Notes: generated by a model from the sequence alone, not told the origin. A stretch of DNA of 33,069 bases from Minisyncoccota bacterium (GCA_028697455.1 JAQVEZ010000001.1:131902-164970), one strand, 5' to 3'; shown: positions 1-8,370, counted from the first letter of the stretch. Numbers and translations are program-made.

Positions 1-534
1 TTAGTCAATCGAGACATTGCTGAGGCTGAAAGGATTGCAGAAAGTGCAAATCTTCCAGGTCTCGGAACCCCTCTCAACATTCTTGTTTCAAAAAACCAAG
101 TTCTTATTGTGAGCGGTGCCTATCCTGAAGAGATTTTTGATACTCTTATTAATCAAATAAAAACAGTAGGAACTGTTGATAAGGAAACTCTTGATTCGTT
201 TATGATTACAGAAGCTGGTTACAGTCTCACTCAAGAAATTCGAGCTTTTGATGAATCTTCTGATCATTATCGTGGAAACACAAATGCAGAAATTACCATC
301 TACGAATATTCAGACCTCCAATGTCCATACTGTCGACAACTTCATCCAACACTCAAAAATATTTCAGAAAAATATGATGATGTATTATGGGTTTATCGAC
401 ACCTTCCTCTCAATATTCACCCACAAGCAATGCCTGCAGCTCTTGCAGCAAAATGTGTAGCTGAAGAAAAAGGAAATGACGCCTTCTGGCAATTCGCTGA
501 TGAAGTATTCGAAAATCAAGACCGACTTAATTAG
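1..534 (+). CDS. DsbA-like thioredoxin-fold protein, 5' end outside window; C-terminal end of one thioredoxin-like domain followed by a truncated second DsbA-like domain
   Basis: Frame 1 is open from base 1 (LVNRDIAEAERIAESANLPGLGTPLNILVSKNQVLIVSGAYPEEIFDTLINQI...), then ITIYEYSDLQCPYCRQLHPTLKNI with a CPYC active site; stops at TAG 532-534. Confidence 0.8.
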   Translation, partial: LVNRDIAEAERIAESANLPGLGTPLNILVSKNQVLIVSGAYPEEIFDTLINQIKTVGTVDKETLDSFMITEAGYSLTQEIRAFDESSDHYRGNTNAEITIYEYSDLQCPYCRQLHPTLKNISEKYDDVLWVYRHLPLNIHPQAMPAALAAKCVAEEKGNDAFWQFADEVFENQDRLN

Positions 535-542
535 TCAAAAAT

Positions 543-567
543 AAAAAACCTTTTAAGGGGTTTTTTA
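543..567. terminator. Bidirectional intrinsic terminator between convergent genes
   Basis: aaaaaaccttttaaggggtttttt hairpin with A and T tracts. Confidence 0.75.
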
Positions 568-568
568 T

Positions 569-1099
569 TTAACACACTTCTGGTTTCTCTATTTGTCGAA
601 TAAGATAGATGTTAGACATGACGAGAAGAACAAGTCCAAACAAAGATATCAAAAAAGCATGGCTCTGTAGGGGAAGAAAAAGAAATCGTAGTCCAAGAAA
701 ACTAAGAAGTGGTGCGAGAACAAGAGCTCCACACGACAGACATCCTACTCCAAAAACTCCAAAGAAAATACCAACAAAGCTCCCCCAAAAACCTTTCGAT
801 CGAAGAAGGGGTTTTTTCTTTTTAAATAAACGAATAAAAAACAAAATATTCAAAGAGAGCAATATTGGGAAAAGAATCAAAACAAATTTTTCTGGAAACG
901 AGAGAAGGAGAAATGAGTCGAAGATATATTTTTTAGTTAAAAGAATTTTTGCCCATAGGGAAAGACTTGAAATATGAAAAATAGCCTTGATGATGTGGGC
1001 ATAGCTAAAATAACGAATCCCTACAAAGATAATGAGAGAAAGGAAAAATTCCCAAAATATGTTTTGGGGGCGTGAGAAAAAACGAAGAAAAAATTTCAT
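569..1099 (-). CDS. Multi-pass membrane protein with intramembrane GxGCxxCG motif
   Basis: 176 aa, several hydrophobic segments, motif GVFGVGCLSCGALVLAPLLSFLG. Confidence 0.65.
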   Translation of the reverse strand: MKFFLRFFSRPQNIFWEFFLSLIIFVGIRYFSYAHIIKAIFHISSLSLWAKILLTKKYIFDSFLLLSFPEKFVLILFPILLSLNILFFIRLFKKKKPLLRSKGFWGSFVGIFFGVFGVGCLSCGALVLAPLLSFLGLRFLFLPLQSHAFLISLFGLVLLVMSNIYLIRQIEKPEVC

Positions 1100-1123
1100 A
1101 TATCTATAATAACACCTTGAAAA

Positions 1124-2914
1124 TTATTTTTTAGTTTTCTTGTTCTTTGATCGTTCTGATTCGGTAAGATATTCCTTTCGTATTCGAATATCTTGCGGAG
1201 TAACTTCTATATACTCATCTTCTTTCATAATACCCATTGCAAGCTCAAGATTAAGGGTAAAAGGAGGGGTAAGTTTAATACTTTCATCACTTCCTGATGC
1301 CCGCATATTGGTCAACTGTTTCCCCTTGGTTGGATTAACGAGAAGTTCATCTCCCTTATTACTGTTTCCAATAACCATTCCTTCATACACCTCATCAGCC
1401 GGTTTAATATACAAGGTTCCTCTCTCCTGTAGGTTTGCAAGAGAAAAGCCAAGGGCTTTTCCTGTTGCCATAGATACCATTGATCCAAGCTCTGTTTTTA
1501 CAATATTTCCAGCATACGGTTTAAAATCTTCAAAAACTGAGGTGATAATTCCTTCTCCTCGTGTATCAATAATAAACTCATTACGATACCCAAGAAGTCC
1601 TCGTGTAGGAATTGAAAATATAAGGGAGGTCTGTCCATTATCAGTTTTCATATTTACCATTGTTGCCTTTCTCTTCCCCAGTTTCTCAATAACAATTCCA
1701 CTGAACTCGTCAGGAACAAAAATAGAAACTTCTTCATATGGCTCATAGTCATGTCCGTCAATTTTTTTAACGATAACTTCAGGTTGTGAAATCGCAAGCT
1801 CAAAACCTTCTCGTCTCATATTTTCTACCAAAACAGCAAGGTGAAGTTCCCCTCGCCCATAGACCTTATATTTTGCAGAATCTGTTGTTTCAATTTTAAG
1901 CCCCACGTTTACCTCAAGTTCCTTCTCAAGACGCTCTAGTATTTGTCGTGAGGTTAAAAATTTTCCAACACGCCCCGAGAAAGGAGAATCATTTACAAAA
2001 ATATTAAAAGAAATAGTCGGCTCATCAATAGAGATATGCGGCAAAAGCTCTCCTTCAGCGCTTGAAAGAATAGTTTGTCCAATAAAAATATCTGGAAGCC
2101 CAGCAATCATAACAATATCACCAGCGATTGCTTCTTTTTGTAGCTCACGATTGAATCCCAAAAAATTAAACAATTTGGTAACCTTACCCGAAAATTGTTG
2201 ATCTTCGGTTTTGAGGAAAATCTGTTGTCCTTCTTTGAGCACTCCATTATAAATACGTGCGATTCCCATTCTTCCCAAAAAGTTATCATATGCGAGATTA
2301 AAAACCTGTGCCTGAAGAGGTTGCGCATTTAAATCTTCTCCTGATACCGAAGGAACTTCCTCGAGAATCAGATCAAGAAGAGGTTCTAGGTTTATTCGTT
2401 CGTCATCGAGATTTCTCATGGCAACACCGTCTCTCCCAATGGCATAAATAACCTTAAAATCCAATTGCTCATCAGAAGCACCAAGATCAAGAAAGAGTTC
2501 GTAAATATCTTCCTCAGCTGCCGCTGGGTTTGCTGCAGGTTTATCTATCTTGTTCAAAATAACAATTGGTTTTAATCCCAACTCTAATGATTTCTTGAGA
2601 ACAAATTTTGTTTGTGGCATTGGTCCTTCAGCAGCATCAACAACGAGGAGCACTGAATCAATTGATCGCAAAACACGCTCAACCTCAGAACCAAAATCTG
2701 CATGGCCAGGAGTATCAAGAATATTAATCTTGGTTCCCTTATAGAGAAGTGCCGTATTTTTTGAATAGATGGTAATCCCTCGTTCTTGTTCAATTTCGTT
2801 TGAATCAATTGAAGTATCACCAGTGACAGCACCCGTTTGTCTTAACAACGCATCAGTAAGGGTCGTTTTCCCGTGATCGACATGGGCAATAATAGCTATA
2901 TTTCGTATTTCCAT
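1124..2914 (-). CDS. typA: Translational GTPase TypA/BipA
   Basis: MEIRNIAIIAHVDHGKTTLTDALLRQTG, RGITI, DTPGHADFGSEVERVL, NKID; full-length 596 aa. Confidence 0.97.
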   Translation of the reverse strand: MEIRNIAIIAHVDHGKTTLTDALLRQTGAVTGDTSIDSNEIEQERGITIYSKNTALLYKGTKINILDTPGHADFGSEVERVLRSIDSVLLVVDAAEGPMPQTKFVLKKSLELGLKPIVILNKIDKPAANPAAAEEDIYELFLDLGASDEQLDFKVIYAIGRDGVAMRNLDDERINLEPLLDLILEEVPSVSGEDLNAQPLQAQVFNLAYDNFLGRMGIARIYNGVLKEGQQIFLKTEDQQFSGKVTKLFNFLGFNRELQKEAIAGDIVMIAGLPDIFIGQTILSSAEGELLPHISIDEPTISFNIFVNDSPFSGRVGKFLTSRQILERLEKELEVNVGLKIETTDSAKYKVYGRGELHLAVLVENMRREGFELAISQPEVIVKKIDGHDYEPYEEVSIFVPDEFSGIVIEKLGKRKATMVNMKTDNGQTSLIFSIPTRGLLGYRNEFIIDTRGEGIITSVFEDFKPYAGNIVKTELGSMVSMATGKALGFSLANLQERGTLYIKPADEVYEGMVIGNSNKGDELLVNPTKGKQLTNMRASGSDESIKLTPPFTLNLELAMGIMKEDEYIEVTPQDIRIRKEYLTESERSKNKKTKK

Positions 2915-2953
2915 AACTTGAAAAGCCTATCACAAAAAAAAGACAAAAGAAAC

Positions 2954-2975
2954 AAAAAAACCCGCAAAGGGTTTA
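2954..2975 (-). terminator. Intrinsic terminator at end of the 2973-3485 gene
   Basis: aaaaaacccgcaaagggttt hairpin overlapping the stop codon. Confidence 0.5.
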
Positions 2976-3485
2976 TTCATTACTACAGGTTACTTTGTTG
3001 AGGAAGAACTCTTCGGTATCAAAAATAATCTTTTGAATGTCTTGATACATCAAAATATCTCCTTCTTGTTCCATTGGGGTATCAACTGATTGATATCCAA
3101 TATAGAGTTTGTCTCCATCTATTTTATACACTCGCTGTTCCTTCCATGTTTTTTCTCCGACAACAACAGAAGCGATGGTATTAACAAAAGTATTATCAGT
3201 AACTCCAACGAGAGTTGCTCGGCTATCAGAACCTTGAGCTGGAGCAATAACATGAGTTCCTGTAAGTTGTCCATCATCAGCAATTGAGAACTCAACGTTT
3301 TCTTTATTAAAGAGTTCTTGTCCATCTTCTCCTGTTATAGGAGCTTTGTATTCAAAACAAAGATGTGAGGCTCCATTCATATCAAGCGAAGCTGTTCCTG
3401 ATTTTTTCTTTTGCCCAAGAAAAATAATAACAAGAACTGCAAGAATAATAATTAAACCTATCGTATATAAAGTATTTTTTTTCAT
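2973..3485 (-). CDS. Secreted/membrane-anchored hypothetical protein
   Basis: 170 aa with one N-terminal hydrophobic segment (MKKNTLYTIGLIIILAVLVIIFLGQKKK). Confidence 0.65.
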   Translation of the reverse strand: MKKNTLYTIGLIIILAVLVIIFLGQKKKSGTASLDMNGASHLCFEYKAPITGEDGQELFNKENVEFSIADDGQLTGTHVIAPAQGSDSRATLVGVTDNTFVNTIASVVVGEKTWKEQRVYKIDGDKLYIGYQSVDTPMEQEGDILMYQDIQKIIFDTEEFFLNKVTCSNE

Positions 3486-3516
3486 AACCTCTCTATCATA
3501 CTATAGCGCTCAAAAT

Positions 3517-3540
3517 AAAAAAAGCCTTAGGCCTTTTTTA
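3517..3540. terminator. Intrinsic terminator after MliC-META gene
   Basis: aaaaaagccttaggcctttttta. Confidence 0.7.
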
Positions 3541-4278
3541 TTTTTTCTTGAAAATTACCTGTCCTGAATCAAGAGGAAGCTCGAGAACAAGACTCTCAGC
3601 ATTTGGCTGGAAGATAGATTGTACTCTCTGAAGAAGAGAAGTAAATTCTGCTTCTTGAGATCCTTCACAATATTTCAAAGTTGAAGCAAATCCATCTCCA
3701 AAAGTAATAGTTCCATTGGTTACCGTATATGATCCAGTAAAACCGTTACAATCAGTGGTTCCGTTTACTGTTCCGTCTTCGTTAAGAGTAAGAACAAATT
3801 TATCACTCTTTGGTTGAGGAGCGGCACCACCTTCATCGGTTGGGTATACTGTTTCAGCCCACTCCCATGAACCAAGGTATGATTTTGAATTCTCTTCTTG
3901 TGGAAGAACTTCTTCGGCTTGCTCTTCTTCAAGAGATTGAGAATCAATTCCCTCAAAGACAATGGCATCATTTACATAAACAGTTGCTTCGTCTCCCTTA
4001 TTCCAGAAAACAAAACTCTCATCATCATTAGCATATCGAGCTCCAGACCCAGAAATAACCTGATTGAGAGTCATCACTTCCCCGTTGAAGTTTATAGTAA
4101 CTTTTCCATCAGTATATTCAGCTGGGATTTCTTGCCCATTGGCATCGGTATAAAGAGCTGTTGCGATAACTTCATCTGAAGATGTGTCAACTGGCGCATT
4201 TTTAGTAAATGAAGAAATAACAAGTACAAGAGCGGCAATAACAATTAGTAATAGTAAGTATTTATAAGTATTTTTCAT
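3538..4278 (-). CDS. Membrane-anchored protein with MliC-like (C-type lysozyme inhibitor) and META/HslJ-like domains
   Basis: MTLNQVISGSGARYANDDESFVFWNKGDEATVYVND resembles MliC; FVLTLNEDGTVNGTTDCNGFTGSYTV...LKYCEGSQEAEFTSLLQ resembles META; internal ATG (MKNTYKYLLLL) preferred over the ORF-track start at 4287. Confidence 0.8.
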   Translation of the reverse strand: MKNTYKYLLLLIVIAALVLVISSFTKNAPVDTSSDEVIATALYTDANGQEIPAEYTDGKVTINFNGEVMTLNQVISGSGARYANDDESFVFWNKGDEATVYVNDAIVFEGIDSQSLEEEQAEEVLPQEENSKSYLGSWEWAETVYPTDEGGAAPQPKSDKFVLTLNEDGTVNGTTDCNGFTGSYTVTNGTITFGDGFASTLKYCEGSQEAEFTSLLQRVQSIFQPNAESLVLELPLDSGQVIFKKK

Positions 4279-4305
4279 AATTAACAATTAAAAATAATTA
4301 AAAAA

Positions 4306-4653
4306 TTATTTCTTTTTTGTCATTGTTTTTTTCTTTGCGGCTGGTTTTTTCTTAGCAACTACTTTTTTAGCTGCTGGTTTTTTAGCAGCTGGTTTTTTCT
4401 TAGCAACTACTTTTTTAGCAGCTGGTTTTTTCTTAGCTACAGTTTTCTTTGCTGCTGGTTTTTTCTTAGCTACAGTTTTCTTAGCTGCTGGTTTTTTCTT
4501 AGCTACAGTTTTCTTAGCTGCTGGTTTCTTTTTAGCAACTACTTTTTTAGCTGCTGGTTTTTTCTTAGCTACAGTTTTCTTTGCTGCTGGTTTTTTAGCA
4601 GCTGGTTTTTTAGCTGCAGTTTTTTTAGCAGCTGGTTTTTTAGCTTGTGCCAT
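4306..4653 (-). CDS. Lys/Ala-rich histone H1-like repeat protein
   Basis: 115 aa made of KKPAAKK/KKTVAKK/KKVVAKK repeats. Confidence 0.75.
   Translation of the reverse strand: MAQAKKPAAKKTAAKKPAAKKPAAKKTVAKKKPAAKKVVAKKKPAAKKTVAKKKPAAKKTVAKKKPAAKKTVAKKKPAAKKVVAKKKPAAKKPAAKKVVAKKKPAAKKKTMTKKK
4318..4645. repeat. Imperfect tandem repeat encoding (K)KKPAAKK(T/V)VAK units
   Basis: Recurring gctgctggttttttcttagc(t/a)ac(a/t) blocks. Confidence 0.85.
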
Positions 4654-4730
4654 AAAATAAAAATATAAACAAAAAATAAATTAGGTGTAAAAAATTTTTT
4701 ACCACTCGAGTGTATACGTGACGTGTGGTA

Positions 4731-4765
4731 CTTTTATTATAGCAAGAAAAAAAATACAATGCACT
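4731..4765 (-). promoter_or_regulatory. Putative promoter of the histone-like gene
   Basis: Minus strand TGCATT-N16-TATAAT preceded by TGC (extended -10), reading toward 4653. Confidence 0.45.
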
Positions 4766-4944
4766 AGTTTTTTAAAAAAAATTTTAAAAAATAAAAAAAA
4801 TAAAAAAAATAAAATAAAAAAACGAGAAGAATTTTTCTTCTCATCTTTTTACGCGTTCCTGATAACCACCAGGCATGGAGTAAGTCGAACTTACTGCTCT
4901 TAGTATACCATAATTTAAAAAGGGACAAATTTTTTTTCTCTTTT

Positions 4945-5958
4945 TTATGAAACTTTTGTTCGTTCTTTTTTATTTACTCTCATCGATGAAATATACGCGA
5001 ACAAAACAAAAGCAATTCCTATCGTCCCCGTCACTACCTCTGGAACTTCATGAATCAAAGAAACAAACATAGAGAGAGCAAGAGCAAAAATAGCCCAATG
5101 AGCTCCGTGTTCAAGATATCTCAAGACACTCAAAGTTTTTTCTTTCACCATATAAAGAGTCAGTGATCTCACAAAGACGGCCCCCACCCCAAGACCGATG
5201 ACAATAACCAAAACTGAGTTTGTGAGAGCAAAAGCTCCAATAACCCCATCCAAAGAAAATGAGGCATCCAAAATTTCAAGATAGATAAACGCTGCAAGTC
5301 CCATACTTCCAGCTTTTGAGGTATCGAGTGACATCATGCTGGTAATACCATGCATAACAATAAAGAGAACCATCCCCAAAACACCAGAAACCAAAACTGT
5401 AAACTGTTCAAACTGAGGAACCAAATATGACATCCCAACGAGCCCTACTAAAACAATAATAATTTCAAGAGATTCAATGTACCCCCAGTGCGAAAGTTTC
5501 TTCTCAAGCCATACAAACCAATGAACCTTTTTACTTCGGTCAAAGAAATATTTAAGCGCCACCATGAGAAGAAAGGCAGCCCCAAAAGAATGAATGGCAA
5601 ATTTCGTAGAATCCAAAAGTGTTCCATACTGAGAAGCATCAAAGATTGCCATACTTGCAACTCCCCACGGAGAGATTCCCGCAACAATACTTACGATAAC
5701 AATAGGGAGAACAAAACGTGTTCCAAAAACAGCGATGGCAATACCCCAAGTGATAAAACGTTTTTTCCACTTCTCGGTCATTTGCTCGAGAACTTTGGCA
5801 TTCACTACTGCGTTGTCAAAAGATAGCGTAATCTCAAGAAGCATTAACAAAAACCCAATCCAAAGAGCAGTGAGCCCTCCAATGTAATACAAGAGGATGA
5901 GCCCAACAACAGCAATCAGAATATCCCATCCGAAAAATCTCATTATTTTTTTATTCAT
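4945..5958 (-). CDS. DUF475/TerC-superfamily integral membrane protein
   Basis: LLEITLSFDNAVVNAKVLEQM, RFITWGIAIAVFGTRFVLP, GAAFLLMVALKYFFD, YLEILDASFSLDGVIGAFA. Confidence 0.9.
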   Translation of the reverse strand: MNKKIMRFFGWDILIAVVGLILLYYIGGLTALWIGFLLMLLEITLSFDNAVVNAKVLEQMTEKWKKRFITWGIAIAVFGTRFVLPIVIVSIVAGISPWGVASMAIFDASQYGTLLDSTKFAIHSFGAAFLLMVALKYFFDRSKKVHWFVWLEKKLSHWGYIESLEIIIVLVGLVGMSYLVPQFEQFTVLVSGVLGMVLFIVMHGITSMMSLDTSKAGSMGLAAFIYLEILDASFSLDGVIGAFALTNSVLVIVIGLGVGAVFVRSLTLYMVKEKTLSVLRYLEHGAHWAIFALALSMFVSLIHEVPEVVTGTIGIAFVLFAYISSMRVNKKERTKVS

Positions 5959-6037
5959 ACCTCAATACTATAGCACAAAAAACTCCTCAAAGACTACGGG
6001 TGCTTTTCTTTAAAAAAAATACTGGTAAGTTTGATAT

Positions 6038-7783
6038 ATGAAAATATTTAAACATTACCTTTTAAAATATAAAAAAGTTTTAGCCCTCGCTCTTTTAAGT
6101 GCAGGAATAAACCAAATTTTTTCTTTATTAAATCCACAAATATTTAGAATTATTCTCGATAATTATGCAGCAAAAATTCTTGAATACAGCCAACACGACT
6201 TTATCAAAGGTGTTGGTTTTCTCCTTCTCGCATATATTGGGATTGCCCTCATCTCTCGAACAGCAAAAGCTTTCCAAGATTATTTTGTAAATGTTGTTTC
6301 TGAACAAGTAGGAACTTCTCTTTATGGAACGGCGGTTCAACATATCTTTAAACTTCCCTTCTCAATTTTTGAAGACGAACAGTCAGGATCTATTCTCCAA
6401 AAAATGCAACGAGCACGTGACGCAGCAAAAAAATACATTCGAAGCCTTGTTAACATAGGATTCTTTTCTTTGGTAGGAATTATTTTTGTTGTTGTATACT
6501 CGTTCTCTGTTCATTGGCTTGTGGGGACCGTATTTCTTCTTTCAATCCCTCTTGTGGGAGGAATTATTTTTATAACAGGTCGCCAAATCAAACGTGCCCA
6601 AAGAGCTATCATTAAACATTCTGCCGAGCTTGCTGCCTCAACAACCGAAACCTTGCAGAATGTCGGGCTCGTAAAATCTCTTGGCCTTGAAAATGAAGAA
6701 ATCGAACGTCTCAATACGGTGAATGACGAGATTCTCAAGCTCGAACTGAAAAAAGTTATTATCTTAAGGAAACTGAGCTTTATCCAAGGAACCATTGTTA
6801 ACGTCATAACGACCCTTGTCATTTTCATTTCAATGATTCTTATCTTCAAGGGAGTCATTAGTGTCGGAGAATTCTTGGCTCTGTGGGTGTATAGTCTTTT
6901 TGTTTTTGGGCCTCTTGGTCAAATCGCCGATCTCGTTCAGGGTCACCAAGAAACTCAAGCAAGCCTTCTCGAACTCAACGAAATTCTTTCAAAAGAGGTT
7001 GAAGAACATGATGATGCTCATGGAACAAAGATTCAACATATTGAATCAATACAATTCAATGATGTTTCATTCTCCTATCATGGAAACCCGGAAGCCTCTA
7101 TTAATAATATTTCTCTTTCCTTCCGTGAGGGAGATACGATTGCTTTTGCGGGGCCTTCAGGTTCAGGAAAATCAACTTTGATAAAACTTCTCCTCGGGCT
7201 CTACAACCCTATTCAGGGTTCGGTTCTCATTAACAATATACCCATTCAAGGTCTCAACCTTTCTTCTCTCCGGAAAAAAGTAGGTTACGTTCCTCAAGAG
7301 AGTCAGGTTTTTGCAGGAACTATTCGCGAGAATCTTCTTTTTGCGGCTGGAGACGCAAGCGACGATGACTGTATGCGTGCCTTGAAACAAGCCCAAATAG
7401 AAAGTCTCGTCCTCCGCTCAGAAAAGGGTCTCGATACAGTTATTGGAGAAAATGGTATTAAACTCTCAGGAGGAGAAAAGCAACGTCTTTCTATAGCACG
7501 AGCGCTCATTCGTAATCCAGAAATTCTTATCTTTGATGAAGCGACCTCAAGCCTCGATTCAATTACCGAAAAAGAAATCTCTTCAACTATCGAAGAAATA
7601 CGACGACTCCATCCCAAACTCATTATGGTTATGATTGCCCACCGACTCTCAACCATAGAAAAAGCTGACCATATTTATGTCCTCAGAAAAGGTTCTCTCG
7701 TAGAACACGGAGAACACGACAAACTCATTGACCACAATAGACTTTATAAAAACCTTTGGCTCGAACAACAAGGAGCTCATTAA
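6038..7783 (+). CDS. ABC transporter, fused permease and ATP-binding domains
   Basis: N-terminal TM region; Walker A GPSGSGKST, signature LSGGEKQRLSIARAL, Walker B ILIFDEATSSLD, H-loop IAHRLST. Confidence 0.96.
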   Translation: MKIFKHYLLKYKKVLALALLSAGINQIFSLLNPQIFRIILDNYAAKILEYSQHDFIKGVGFLLLAYIGIALISRTAKAFQDYFVNVVSEQVGTSLYGTAVQHIFKLPFSIFEDEQSGSILQKMQRARDAAKKYIRSLVNIGFFSLVGIIFVVVYSFSVHWLVGTVFLLSIPLVGGIIFITGRQIKRAQRAIIKHSAELAASTTETLQNVGLVKSLGLENEEIERLNTVNDEILKLELKKVIILRKLSFIQGTIVNVITTLVIFISMILIFKGVISVGEFLALWVYSLFVFGPLGQIADLVQGHQETQASLLELNEILSKEVEEHDDAHGTKIQHIESIQFNDVSFSYHGNPEASINNISLSFREGDTIAFAGPSGSGKSTLIKLLLGLYNPIQGSVLINNIPIQGLNLSSLRKKVGYVPQESQVFAGTIRENLLFAAGDASDDDCMRALKQAQIESLVLRSEKGLDTVIGENGIKLSGGEKQRLSIARALIRNPEILIFDEATSSLDSITEKEISSTIEEIRRLHPKLIMVMIAHRLSTIEKADHIYVLRKGSLVEHGEHDKLIDHNRLYKNLWLEQQGAH

Positions 7784-7794
7784 AAAATAAAAAG

Positions 7795-7824
7795 AAAAAA
7801 CCCATCTGTGCAGAGACGGGTTTT
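7795..7824. terminator. Intrinsic terminator for the minus-strand RNA, probably bidirectional with the ABC gene
   Basis: Minus strand AAAACCCGTCTCTGCACAGATGGGTTTTTTC: 7-bp stem (one G-U) plus U-tract. Confidence 0.75.
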
Positions 7825-8087
7825 GTTTTTCCGCGAAACCTTTCATCGCCAAGACTGATCGCTCACCTTCTGACAGCATGAAGGCACTGGGCTTGGGACA
7901 AAAAGGTGGCCTTGTTCCCGAGTAGACTTATCACTCACCTTTTGAAAACAAAAGGTACTGGGCTCATACGGGGGCACTTCTGAATCTTGTATAGAGACAA
8001 GCTTAAGGTCAAATTCTTCAAGGTCTTCCCCAAAGAACTAGTACGGGCGGTGGAATGGTATCAATATATATGAATATCGTAGGTATT
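7795..8087 (-). ncRNA. Putative novel structured non-coding RNA, ~290 nt
   Basis: Promoter TTGCCC-N17-TATAAT at 8122-8094, strong 3' terminator, closing helix GAUACCAUUCCACCGCC/GGCGAUGAAAGGUUUC, and two copies of GCCCAGUR-CCUU(hairpin)AAGG-UGAGYGAUMAGUCU; no convincing ORF. Confidence 0.6.
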
Positions 8088-8093
8088 TTCCTC

Positions 8094-8122
8094 ATTATAA
8101 ATAAAAATGTGCTTATGGGCAA
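8094..8122 (-). promoter_or_regulatory. Sigma70-type promoter for the minus-strand RNA
   Basis: -35 TTGCCC (8122-8117), 17-nt spacer, -10 TATAAT (8099-8094). Confidence 0.65.
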
Positions 8123-8150
8123 GTTATGAAAGAATTTCTTCTGTTAAAGA

Positions 8151-8178
8151 TAAAAACCGCATATGCGGTTTTTATTTT
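8151..8178. terminator. Intrinsic terminator following the HNH remnant
   Basis: aaaaaccgcatatgcggttttta palindrome. Confidence 0.8.
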
Positions 8179-8320
8179 CCAGATTTTATTCTGTTATCTT
8201 CCTTGCAAAGCATTTGGCAATTTTCAGCAACAGTTCTTCCTCCTTCGTCCAAGGCTTGATATGATCAGCCCCCATCTCTCCTATCGAAAATTCTTTTTCA
8301 GAAAAGAACCAAAAATATAA
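8172..8320 (-). pseudogene. Frameshifted 3' remnant of an HNH endonuclease
   Basis: One frame reads FSIGEMGADHIKPWTK; the +1 frame continues GGRTVAENCQMLCKEDNRIKSGK-stop, the conserved HNH tail; consistent with loss of one G near 8240. Confidence 0.75.
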
Positions 8321-8370
8321 TTTTAATTATTTTATTTTAAAATATTTTTACTAATTCTCAATATAAAAAA

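Noticed and set aside
1-538. Shared octamer TTAGTCAA at 1-8 and 531-538 as a duplication junction
   Set aside because: Frames do not correspond and an 8-nt match in AT-rich DNA is likely chance
609-977. 122-aa plus-strand ORF
   Set aside because: Antisense to the membrane protein gene; composition typical of a shadow ORF
1140-1748. 202-aa plus-strand ORF
   Set aside because: Lies entirely antisense to typA; shadow ORF
4879-4895. agtaagt-cga-acttact inverted repeat
   Set aside because: Short hairpin with no flanking U-tract or linked motif; not enough support for a call
4718-4903. 61-aa ORF in low-complexity AT-rich tract
   Set aside because: Poly-Lys from A-runs, no domain or ribosome-binding site; likely intergenic
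7795-8087. Identification as RNase P RNA, tmRNA, SRP or 6S RNA
   Set aside because: No GAGGAAAGUCC/ACAGAA (RNase P) pairing, no tRNA-like ends or tag (tmRNA), no GGAAGGNAGCA motif (SRP), and the layout does not fit a single 6S hairpin with central bubble
8126-8320. 64-aa plus-strand ORF
   Set aside because: The minus strand carries recognisable HNH sequence; this ORF is its antisense
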